A stretch of 64,000 nucleotides of DNA from Prevotella denticola (GTDB lineage: Bacteria > Bacteroidota > Bacteroidia > Bacteroidales > Bacteroidaceae): NCBI RefSeq assembly GCF_900454835.1, contig NZ_UGTM01000002.1, forward strand, positions 434,001 to 498,000, in the 5' to 3' direction. Positions 1-7,570 of the stretch are shown one piece after another (position 1 is the stretch's first letter; every line of letters begins with the position of its first letter). Under the pieces are notes generated by a model. That model was not told the origin of the DNA, ran no database searches, and saw only the letters and a list, made by a program, of their open reading frames with translations. A program made the position numbers and the translations under genes.

Positions 1-48
1 TTTATGAACTTTTTTCTTCCAAAATAAAACCAATCAAAAATAAGTTTA

Positions 49-864
49 TCAATAGGAAGAATAGGGGTCTGAAGTGATTTGAATTTCTTGGATTACAACA
101 TCCTTGCATAAATCAAAGGCATTATTCTCTATTTTCACCTTTGGGGGTAATGTGACCAATCTTAAGGAAGTGCAACCGATAAAAGCCTGTACCCCTATCC
201 TTTGCATAGATGCCGGCAAGGAAATCTCACCTAAACTTAAACAACGTGCAAAAGCATATTTCTCTATAGTCCGCAGAGAATCGGGAAGTTTTATTTTTCT
301 CAGTCCTTTACAACCGGCAAAAGTACGTTCTTTTATTTCTGTGACAGAATCGGGCAATGCCAATTCCTGTATGCTTTCACACAGTGTAAACGCCTTGCCG
401 CCTATGAAAGTAACAGTGTTTGGTATCTTTGAAATTGTAATTCTGCAACAATCCCAGAATGCCCCATATTCTATTCTTTTAAGATTTCGGGGCAGTGAGT
501 CTAAGCGTAGGTTTTCGCACATGTTAAAAGAATTTTGGCCGATGACTTGCAGGGAATTTGGCAGATATATGCGATGTAGATTTTTACAAGTGTCGAAAGC
601 TCTCCCATTGATTACTTCCAGCCCTTCAGGAAGTATGACCGTTTTAATGTAATCGTTAAAGACAAAACAGCATTTCCCTATGACCTTAACCTGTTTTAAT
701 TTCTCATCTTTAGTCAAATCCACAATACTGTCTTTCCTTTCCCATTTTACAAGTCCAAGGACTCCTGCAGAATCCGATAGCTCATATCCTGATTGGGAAG
801 TCTGACCTTTGACGAATCCAGATGAGAGTGAAAATAACAAAAGGGCTAAAAGTGTTTTTTTCAT
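49..864 (-). CDS. BspA-type leucine-rich repeat surface protein
   Basis: 271 aa. The N-terminus (MKKTLLALLLFSLSSGFVKG) is a typical signal peptide. Residues about 60-255 are a run of roughly nine 22-23 residue LRR_5 (BspA/TpLRR) repeats of the form LPxSLxxIGxxAFxxCxxL, seen for example in LPNSLQVIGQNSF and LPDSVTEIKERTF. Family members are secreted or surface proteins implicated in adhesion or host-protein binding; the ligand here is unknown. No anchor or type IX sorting tail is visible and the protein is short for the family, so it may be a secreted single-domain form. A terminator-like hairpin lies just upstream at 890-924. The family assignment is firm and the function is inferred. Confidence 0.85.
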   Translation of the reverse strand: MKKTLLALLLFSLSSGFVKGQTSQSGYELSDSAGVLGLVKWERKDSIVDLTKDEKLKQVKVIGKCCFVFNDYIKTVILPEGLEVINGRAFDTCKNLHRIYLPNSLQVIGQNSFNMCENLRLDSLPRNLKRIEYGAFWDCCRITISKIPNTVTFIGGKAFTLCESIQELALPDSVTEIKERTFAGCKGLRKIKLPDSLRTIEKYAFARCLSLGEISLPASMQRIGVQAFIGCTSLRLVTLPPKVKIENNAFDLCKDVVIQEIQITSDPYSSY

Positions 865-889
865 AAAATGGATAAATTTAAAAAATCAG

Positions 890-924
890 AAAACTGGTCA
901 ATAATCCCAGTACTGACCAGTTTT
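890..924 (-). terminator. Hairpin with T-rich tail upstream of the LRR gene
   Basis: An 11-bp perfect inverted repeat, AAAACTGGTCA (890-900) and TGACCAGTTTT (914-924), has a 13-nt loop. Read on the minus strand the stem is followed by TTTTCTGATTTTTT, the shape of an intrinsic terminator. It sits 26 nt before the LRR start codon, so it is either the terminator of a lost upstream gene or a leader attenuator. The rest of the gap from 865 to 1213 is AT-rich and shows no gene. Confidence 0.5.
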
Positions 925-1213
925 CGTCACCTTGCAATTAAGCTATTCGTTTTTATTTGTATTCTAATTACATTCTGCAAAAATACAAATAAATTTTATT
1001 TTAAACAAGAAGAATCAGTTTTTTAAATGTATTTTCTTGATATTTCCACTATATCTGTAGTATTATTTACTTTATATACATTCTTAGAATAAAAAATATT
1101 ATTTCGTTAAAAGATTTCGAGATTACTGCGAGCGAGGAATATTATCAAACATAGCAGGAGATTCCGGAGTTTCATAGACCAGATAAATCTGTTCGACAGC
1201 AAGATTTATCAGA

Positions 1214-1372
1214 TTACGGCAAGGATGGGAGCCGGAGCAAGATGCAAGATAGAGGCTCATGACGGTGAGGCCTGCACTTGCAGAATATCTTGTCATTGAT
1301 GTCTGCGAAACAATGGAGAGTCAGACACGATGCCCCGCAGTCCATTGAATCCAGTTGCTGTATGAGTTTCAT
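1214..1372 (-). pseudogene. Truncated C39-peptidase ABC transporter remnant
   Basis: A 52-codon minus-strand reading frame starts 20 nt after the stop of the beta-barrel gene, behind a GGAGA-like ribosome site. Its first residues, MKLIQQLDSMDCGASCL, match the N-terminal cysteine motif (QxDxxDCGxxCL) of C39 peptidase domains of bacteriocin and peptide-exporting ABC transporters. After that the frame loses resemblance to the family and stops, so the rest of the peptidase, the membrane domain and the ATPase are missing. I read it as the 5' stub of an eroded export gene. A free-standing small peptide gene is the alternative. Confidence 0.45.
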
Positions 1373-1392
1373 TCTCCGGTACTTTTCTCTCT

Positions 1393-3705
1393 TTACAATC
1401 GGTCTGTCTCTTCTTGAATGGATGATCTGGCCTGGGATTTCGCTTTTGACCTTCCGAACGTGTATCGGAGCGAAAGGCCGATGAAACGGCTGTCTGCATT
1501 GGTGTCCATTACGATTCTTGCCCGCTGCATGTTCTGTACCCAGTTGTTGACCCTTGCGGTTTTGAATATGTCTTCTGCCTGCACGCTTATTCTGAGTCTG
1601 TTCTGGAAAAGGTCCTGTGTAAGATACAAGGAGAAATTGAAGGATGCCCTGTGGTAATAGAAGTCATTGTGCTGTGCATTCCGGTAGGCCGCGGAGAGCA
1701 TTGATGATGCTCCCTTCCACAGGGAAGTCTCAAGATTCGATTTCAGATACAGGCCTATGTCTTTGAACGTGGAGTAGACCACTCCTTCATAATTCATACG
1801 ACTGGACGACAGCATCAGCGTGGTGTTCCCCCTTATGTTTCCTGTCCCGTAGTTACACATCGTGTAAAGGACGAGACGGTGTACATGGGGTATGTTGTCA
1901 TAGGTGAACCTGACCCTTTGCGTTCCATTCCGTTCTTCCAGTACCGCCACCTGGGCTTTCTTGTTGTGATACTGTTCATAGCTGACGGTCCCGGCAAAGA
2001 TTCCTTTCTGTACGGAAAACGAGACAATGTCGACCAAGGCCGATTTCAACAAGGGGTTTCCGATGGAATACGACAACGGGTCTATGTAGACGCTTTTTAC
2101 AATCAGCTGATTGTAAGTAGGTCTGTAAATCCGGCGGGAATAAGAGAGGCTTGCCTTCACGCTGCCATTGGCGGCGATGGACAGGTACGGGAAAAGATGA
2201 TTGTAAACCGTATCTGAAACGACACGGTCGTTGTCGGAGGATTGGGAATGCTCTCTCTCATATCTCAGACCTGCCGCAAAAGAGACTTTGCCGACGGTCT
2301 TTCTGAGATTGACATACGTGGCGAAGGACCTGGACTCCAATCTGGAATCCGGGGTGTCCTCATAACCGGAGAGATAAGTCCCCCGGTCTTTTATGCAGGA
2401 AATCTTCACTCCCAAGGCATAAGAGAGGAAAGACAGCCTGTGGGAGAAATCACCTTTCAGTCCGAATACATCGTAGTGATCGGTGAAGTCCTGTGATACA
2501 TTTCTATTCGCCGCCTTTTCAGAAACATGCTGACTGTTTTTGAGCGATGCCCCGTAGTAGTCCGCATAAATGCCCAGGAAACAGTTTTTCCCTTTGTTCG
2601 TGAAATATAATGACGGATTATGGTCTGTCCTTTTCATAGATGAATGAACGGAGACAGGCAGGGTCGTCAATGCCTGATGATCGGCTGACACAACGGAATA
2701 ATCCTGCTCTTTCTCAATATTCTGTTCCGTGACGGACAGCCGGTAGCCTAAGCCAAGGGCTGTCTGCGGGCGGAAGTGATATTCTGCAGTCTGGCTGATA
2801 TCCAGCAGATTGTGCCTGACCATGAGTTCGCTGAACCGGCTTGTCCGAAGTTCCTGCACATCCGACCAGACGTGCTTTTCTTCAGAATCGTACTGAAGAT
2901 TGCCGTTTGAAGAGAAACGGACATCCGTAAAAAGATCAAGCGACTTTATCCGGCTGTTTAATGTAACGGAACTGCTGTTGGAGAGCTTTCTTGCCATTGA
3001 GAACTTGTTTACGGCAGCAATATGAACGTAATCCTGGATGGCATCCCTGGTTGAAATGTTTATGACGGCATCATAATCTGCCGAATAGGCAGCAGATGGA
3101 TTCCGGTCTATTGAAACAGACTTGATCTGACGTGACTGAAGAGCCTGTAATTCACTGACGTTCCGGACCGCCCTCCCGTTCAGGTTGATCAGCAGACGCG
3201 GCTTGCCCATTACACTGATTTTCCCGTTACCCGACACGACAAGCCCGGGAATGCGCCTTGCCACGTCGACAAAGGTTCCGGCGTTTTCAAGACGGGTCTT
3301 TGCAATGTCGACCACATAAGAATCGCCTGAAAACCTCACCAACGGCCTGTGGGCTGATACGACGACCTCGCTTAATTCGGCAGGCTGGCTGTCTAAGACG
3401 ATTGCCCCGATGCTGACGACGTTCCCCTCCCTCTTTCCCAGGTCGAGAGAGAGGTAGGCCGGCACATAGCCTAAAGAACTCACTTTTATCAATGCCGCTT
3501 CCTCCGGAAGTTCCATCTCAAAGGACCCTTCGAAGAAAGCACCGCCTGCCAGCATGGAGGAGTCTGCACGCAATGCCCTTACGTCAAACACTTCTATCGG
3601 ATGCTCCAGAGAGTCGACCACCCTCCCCGAAATCTGCAATGCCTGGGCATTTACGTACAGAATGCCAAGGCAGAAAGCCATAATAAAAAAGAATGTTCTC
3701 CGCAT
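1393..3705 (-). CDS. Outer-membrane beta-barrel protein, TonB-dependent receptor-like
   Basis: 770 aa with a signal peptide (MRRTFFFIMAFCLGILYVNA). Residues about 22-105 resemble a carboxypeptidase-regulatory-like domain (ISGRVVDSLEHPIEV). Next comes a plug-like region with LSEVVVSAHRPLVRFSGDSY, and a C-terminal beta-barrel of alternating aromatic strands of the OMP_b-brl_3 type. The family sits in the outer membrane; in Bacteroidetes these proteins often accompany peptide export or uptake genes. Only 20 nt separate it from a C39-peptidase-like stub downstream, so it may once have belonged to a peptide secretion operon. The gene is less GC-rich than the core of the window. Substrate unknown. 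Confidence 0.8.
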   Translation of the reverse strand: MRRTFFFIMAFCLGILYVNAQALQISGRVVDSLEHPIEVFDVRALRADSSMLAGGAFFEGSFEMELPEEAALIKVSSLGYVPAYLSLDLGKREGNVVSIGAIVLDSQPAELSEVVVSAHRPLVRFSGDSYVVDIAKTRLENAGTFVDVARRIPGLVVSGNGKISVMGKPRLLINLNGRAVRNVSELQALQSRQIKSVSIDRNPSAAYSADYDAVINISTRDAIQDYVHIAAVNKFSMARKLSNSSSVTLNSRIKSLDLFTDVRFSSNGNLQYDSEEKHVWSDVQELRTSRFSELMVRHNLLDISQTAEYHFRPQTALGLGYRLSVTEQNIEKEQDYSVVSADHQALTTLPVSVHSSMKRTDHNPSLYFTNKGKNCFLGIYADYYGASLKNSQHVSEKAANRNVSQDFTDHYDVFGLKGDFSHRLSFLSYALGVKISCIKDRGTYLSGYEDTPDSRLESRSFATYVNLRKTVGKVSFAAGLRYEREHSQSSDNDRVVSDTVYNHLFPYLSIAANGSVKASLSYSRRIYRPTYNQLIVKSVYIDPLSYSIGNPLLKSALVDIVSFSVQKGIFAGTVSYEQYHNKKAQVAVLEERNGTQRVRFTYDNIPHVHRLVLYTMCNYGTGNIRGNTTLMLSSSRMNYEGVVYSTFKDIGLYLKSNLETSLWKGASSMLSAAYRNAQHNDFYYHRASFNFSLYLTQDLFQNRLRISVQAEDIFKTARVNNWVQNMQRARIVMDTNADSRFIGLSLRYTFGRSKAKSQARSSIQEETDRL

Positions 3706-4416
3706 AAGGCGTTGACTTTTCTCAGACGGAAGGAATCAGGATAAATTCCGTTTGCTTATACCTTCTCTGTCCATTTGATTTCCCATATTTCCATGCTATT
3801 AAAATTTAAAAGAATCAGAACAGGATGTTTGTTCTGTACTATTACAGCGCAATATTATATAAATTATTTCATTTTTCCAAATCTTTCAGATGTTTTTTCT
3901 CCAGAAGTATTGTTTTTCTGTCTTTTTTCTCCATTTTACAACAAAGGATGGCGGCCTCGCCATTTCCTGAAGACCGGAGGATGACGCAGGAATCCTTGTC
4001 GGATCCGCTCCGTCAGGATCGGCGAGAGACGTTTTTTTTTTAGTCCCCGGCTTGTCCTTTGTCCTGACCTTTCAGCTCCGCATGAGATGAAAGCTGCGGC
4101 AGAGAGATTCTTCTTCCTGTGCTGACTGGAAGAACCGGCGGCGACGGGGATTGGGGGACGAAAGCGGAAGGGAATGCAATGCGCTTATATTCAGACATAT
4201 AAATCGGATGCTGAAAAGAGAAGCCTTGCAGGAAGACAAACAGGCGTTACTTGGCTTCCAAACAGGCGTTAGTTGAGGTGTTAGCAGGCCTTGGTTGGAA
4301 GGCAAGTAGGCCTTGGTTGGAAGGCAGGGTAACACCTCCTTCCCCGGACACGCTCCAGAGGGGGGGAGGTGGCAAAAGTTCTATGGGTGGCTGAACGGCA
4401 GGGACAGATGCCCTTT
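3706..4416. other. Gene-free AT-rich gap with an inverted repeat and a 22-bp array
   Basis: No convincing gene is present. A 7-bp inverted repeat, CAGAACA (3816-3822) and TGTTCTG (3830-3836), about 110 nt upstream of the beta-barrel gene could be an operator. A ten-base T run lies near 4031-4040. The right part holds the 22-bp tandem array annotated separately, and a C-rich/G-rich hairpin (CACCTCC with GGAGGTG, about 4334-4371) close to the end of the restriction gene. Confidence 0.5.
4241..4328. repeat. 22-bp degenerate tandem repeat, four units
   Basis: Units start at 4241, 4263, 4285 and 4307, exactly 22 bp apart. They follow the pattern (C/T)AGGCSTTRGTTGGAAGGCA, with the last two nearly identical (AGGCCTTGGTTGGAAGGCA). 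Related 22-bp arrays occur at 42,252 and 58,213. Too regular for chance and without CRISPR-like spacers. Function unknown. Confidence 0.8.
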
Positions 4417-5358
4417 CTATGTTTCCTGTTGTCTTGGTCCCATGAACTTGTCGCCGTTCAGATGAATCATGTGGTCTGGCATATCTGCAATCCAGACCTC
4501 CGTTTCCCATGCCAGCAGTTCGGAAAACCGCTTGAATTTCGCAAAATCGGGAAATGCGGTAACGAAGATTTTCCCCGACTTGACCCCTTCGGTCATTTGG
4601 GTTATATCCCTTACCCTCTCCGGGCTCATAGGCCCGACAGAATCCACGGCCTCAATAAAGTACAGCCAGTCTTTATCTTCTCGATAAAGAACCACGTCCG
4701 GCATTTTATCGTGAAGTGTTATGTCGAATCCGAGTTCCCGCAGTTTCATCTCGTTCTTAACCATGTCCCTGTGCGTAGTGTCGCCGACATAAAGGCATTC
4801 CGAACCCGGGGCAAAGCGAGGTACGAATTCTTCCAGAATTGCTTTTTGAAGTCTGTTATGGGAGCCGGGACTAAAAGTAAAGTCTTTCTCGTTTATCCTG
4901 ACAGGCATCTTGCGCATGGTTTTCTTCGAGGCATAAGTGTCTATCAGTCTTTCATGACAGCTTAGGAATTCTTTCAAAGCATCGTTGTCAGAATTGTCTT
5001 CCTTCGTCTTCTTCGTTTCCTGAATGACTTTCAGGAACTCATCGGTCAATCTGTATCTGTAGTTAGGACTGTTCGTTGCCTTCCCATTGTCTTCTATCAG
5101 TGCAGCTGTCCTGAAATGGTGCATGGCCTGTTTGCGGAAAGTCTCTCTTGAATTTTCTGCATACTTGGCAATGTAATTAGAATTGATGAAAGCGATTACA
5201 TCGTGTATTCGGACCCAATTATTTGTTGCGCTGGCAAAACTGCCTATCTCTTTCAAACCAGCCATGGCCAATATTGTCAGGGCGCACAGATCCGACTGCT
5301 GGGCTGGCGGCATACCGATGTCTGCCAGCAGGCTCTTTATCTTCCTTAGTTTATCCAT
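4417..5358 (-). CDS. Type II restriction endonuclease, BsuBI/PstI family
   Basis: 313 aa, the usual length for BsuBI/PstI enzymes. The N-terminal half (about 1-115) is helical and HTH-like; a linker leads to a catalytic domain at about 165-305. Recognisable parts are DTTHRDMVKNE (193-203), MPDVVLY with the acidic pair P220-D221, WLYFIEAVDSVGPM (231-244) and SGKIFVTAFPDF (261-272), which match the divergent PD-(D/E)xK core of this family. PstI and BsuBI cut CTGCAG; the same specificity here is inferred from family, not shown. The start overlaps the 3' end of the methyltransferase by 13 bp, so the pair is translationally coupled with methylase first. Confidence 0.88.
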   Translation of the reverse strand: MDKLRKIKSLLADIGMPPAQQSDLCALTILAMAGLKEIGSFASATNNWVRIHDVIAFINSNYIAKYAENSRETFRKQAMHHFRTAALIEDNGKATNSPNYRYRLTDEFLKVIQETKKTKEDNSDNDALKEFLSCHERLIDTYASKKTMRKMPVRINEKDFTFSPGSHNRLQKAILEEFVPRFAPGSECLYVGDTTHRDMVKNEMKLRELGFDITLHDKMPDVVLYREDKDWLYFIEAVDSVGPMSPERVRDITQMTEGVKSGKIFVTAFPDFAKFKRFSELLAWETEVWIADMPDHMIHLNGDKFMGPRQQET

Positions 5359-6815
5359 TTCCTTAAAATGTTATCACATACCGCTTGGCTTAAATCAGCT
5401 CCTTCCAACTCTTTCCCCATCTTGCAGATGATTTCTTTAGAGGGAACAGGCATATTGTTAATTTCTGTAGAGTTGACCTGTGTTGAGCCATTCAGTATTC
5501 TATAATACTGGTCATAGATGGTGGAGTTGAGCAGTACATACAGCCCATAGACTTCTTCCTGTGAGGCGCATTTGATGTAGTTCAGCTTGTTCTGCGTACT
5601 TATATATTTGTACTCCGGGTAATCAGCAGACAGATAGATGCCGCACTGAAGCCGCCTTTTCTCTTCCTTAGACGTAAAACGCTTGACGAACAGATAGTTT
5701 GTGTTTTCCTGCAGATAGCCTTTGCGGTCCGTATCGATGAATTCATGTTCTTTCCCTACAGGCCACACTATCCGTCCGTCCTTGATGTGCTGGGAGTAGA
5801 AAAGTGGGTATGTTTTATCTGACGGCTCGTTTCTCAACACTTCCCGTGTACGAAAATCCACGATGATACCGGTTTTCATTTGCAGGTCGTCTGTCACAAG
5901 GGTGGAAGGCAATCTTCCAAGTGTTGCCAGAACCTCAGCCTCTTCCTCACTGGTGACCAGATAAACGTAGCCGTTATCGGCTACGACTGTATTATAATCT
6001 ACATCAAAACGCCTCAGGTCGAGGAAGTCTGATGTGTCAGAAGAAGAAATCCTTATTTTTGACGGCCTTGTGCAGCCTTTCCTCACTTTGATGATCATGG
6101 TTTCCTGCAAGACCGTCTCGCCATCAAAAATCTTATCCCTACTTCCGAAAATATGAATGTCGGTAATCGCACAATGTGACAGAAGGTATTTTCTAAAGCG
6201 AGCGAAATAGGCTCCGGAAGTCCATGACCTCGGAATGACATAGACGAGTTCTCCACCTTCATTGAGATTATGGATGCCCATGGCCCAAAACAGGAAATAC
6301 AGGTTGGGGGCACCATAGCACACTTCTTTCATGTGTATGGCATCTGCTGCATTCTTTGGTATTTTCTTATAGGGTGGATTTCCGATAATCAAGTCGTAGG
6401 TTTCTCCATTCCTTCTTCCAAACAGGGATGGGTTGTGCCCAAAGGCTTGGGAGGTGATATAATTTTCGTGACGAATCTCAAATGTGAAATGAGAATCCTT
6501 TACCGAAGCAAGGTTCTTGGCAAGAACACCAAGTACTTTTTCATCATTTTCATAACAAACGAGTTTGACAGAGCCTGTATAACCGATTTCGCGTATTCGG
6601 CTTAACAGAGCCACGGACAAGATACCGCTGCCGGCACCGGCATCAAGAAGCCTCAAAGAGTCCTTTTCCAAATCTATATGAAACATGGAGGCCATGAATA
6701 CGGCAATAGATTCCGATGTAAAGAACTGGCCATATTTCTTCCTGCCAGCCTTGGCATTGGAGCTGACGAAAGATGAAGTCCTGTATATGGTTTCACTTAG
6801 AGGCGACATAAGCAT
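5346..6815 (-). CDS. Adenine-N6 DNA methyltransferase, PstI/BsuBI-like
   Basis: 489 aa, close to the roughly 500 aa of M.PstI and M.BsuBI. Motif order is gamma class: KYGQFFT (motif X, 27-33), LLDAGAGSG (SAM-binding motif I, 57-64), then GNPPY (catalytic motif IV, 145-149). The C-terminal half after residue about 250 is the target recognition part. It should methylate an adenine in the site cut by the downstream endonuclease. The ATG overlaps the stop of the small HTH gene in TAATG (6813-6817), so all three genes form one coupled operon. Confidence 0.9.
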   Translation of the reverse strand: MLMSPLSETIYRTSSFVSSNAKAGRKKYGQFFTSESIAVFMASMFHIDLEKDSLRLLDAGAGSGILSVALLSRIREIGYTGSVKLVCYENDEKVLGVLAKNLASVKDSHFTFEIRHENYITSQAFGHNPSLFGRRNGETYDLIIGNPPYKKIPKNAADAIHMKEVCYGAPNLYFLFWAMGIHNLNEGGELVYVIPRSWTSGAYFARFRKYLLSHCAITDIHIFGSRDKIFDGETVLQETMIIKVRKGCTRPSKIRISSSDTSDFLDLRRFDVDYNTVVADNGYVYLVTSEEEAEVLATLGRLPSTLVTDDLQMKTGIIVDFRTREVLRNEPSDKTYPLFYSQHIKDGRIVWPVGKEHEFIDTDRKGYLQENTNYLFVKRFTSKEEKRRLQCGIYLSADYPEYKYISTQNKLNYIKCASQEEVYGLYVLLNSTIYDQYYRILNGSTQVNSTEINNMPVPSKEIICKMGKELEGADLSQAVCDNILRKWIN

Positions 6816-7021
6816 TATTTTCGGTCCGACTTAACAGCTTTCGTTCGTAGATAACGGTAGACTGTAGATTCAGACAGTATCCCCAGTTGTTGCATAATAG
6901 CGGTAATTGCCATTCCTTTCTTATACCGGCCCGAATCGGCATCACGAAGATAAGACTGGTATCTTTCCAATGCCAGGGTTTTGCCCCGGCTTGATGCTCC
7001 TGCATAGTCTGAATTTGCCAT
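6815..7021 (-). CDS. Small HTH protein leading the R-M operon (putative controller)
   Basis: 68 aa, basic. Residues about 38-60 (MAITAIMQQLGILSESTVYR) read as a helix-turn-helix, the rest being a short N-terminal helix and a KSDRK tail. It is the first gene of the restriction-modification operon. Its stop overlaps the methyltransferase start (TAATG), and a good Bacteroidetes promoter lies 31 nt upstream. Position and size suggest a C-protein-like regulator that delays endonuclease expression. It does not look like a classic C protein, and could instead derive from a resolvase or transposon HTH. Function is inferred from context. Confidence 0.6.
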   Translation of the reverse strand: MANSDYAGASSRGKTLALERYQSYLRDADSGRYKKGMAITAIMQQLGILSESTVYRYLRTKAVKSDRK

Positions 7022-7051
7022 CTACCAACTGTTCTGATTCTTATTTCTTTG

Positions 7052-7082
7052 CAAATATACGCAAAATCGCACTTACAGACAA
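7052..7082 (-). promoter_or_regulatory. Bacteroidetes promoter of the R-M operon
   Basis: On the minus strand a TTG (7080-7082) is followed after 20 nt by TATATTTG (7052-7059), matching the Bacteroidetes -33/-7 consensus TTTG and TAnnTTTG. It lies about 31 nt upstream of the HTH gene start at 7021. Confidence 0.65.
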
Positions 7083-7402
7083 GCGGTAATGCCGTTTTTT
7101 TATCTCCCTGTTTTGAAGTCCGGCTGTTTTACGCAGTCGTTTGCGGGATGGATTTCAGGAAGGAATGTCCGTTGCAGGGCAGGGGAGTCATGGGCTGTCG
7201 GGTGATTAAAATTTGTTAAATGCCATGGGCGTGATAAGTATTCGTCCGCATCAGGTTGTTTGGTATATAGATGGCGGCAGAATCGGTCCATCCGGCTATG
7301 TACCCTGCTGCCCGCCGTCGTCCCGGCCTTTTGCGGACTTCCGTGGAACGGCGAGCCTGCCGGCAGGGACAGGGAAATCTACAGACGTGGACCTGACGGA
7401 TG

Positions 7403-7521
7403 TGAGCAAACCGAGCACCTGAACCGTATGACCGTCTATATAATTAAGGTGGAAAAGCGAACGTGAACAAACCGAGCACCTGAACCGTATGGCCGTCTAT
7501 ATAATAAGGTGGGAAAGGGAA
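7403..7521 (+). repeat. Duplicated ~59-bp element upstream of the N-glycan locus
   Basis: Two direct copies, 7403-7461 and 7464-7521, repeat with a 61-bp step and only a few differences. Each has the core GAGCACCTGAACCGTATG followed by CCGTCTATATAA and an AAGGTGG block. They end 50 nt before the SusC start, so they are candidates for tandem operators or tandem promoters. The rest of the gap from 7083 to 7402 shows no gene. Confidence 0.75.
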
Positions 7522-7570
7522 GCGGAATTTCATGTACAGACAGAACGGAACAAGTCAATAAAAACAAATA

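Noticed and set aside
4241..4328. CRISPR array
   Set aside because: Units are contiguous 22-bp tandem repeats without unique spacers and no cas genes are present.
6793..7005. 70-codon frame overlapping the small HTH gene
   Set aside because: Different frame of the same strand; it lacks the TAATG coupling and HTH features of the 6815-7021 frame.
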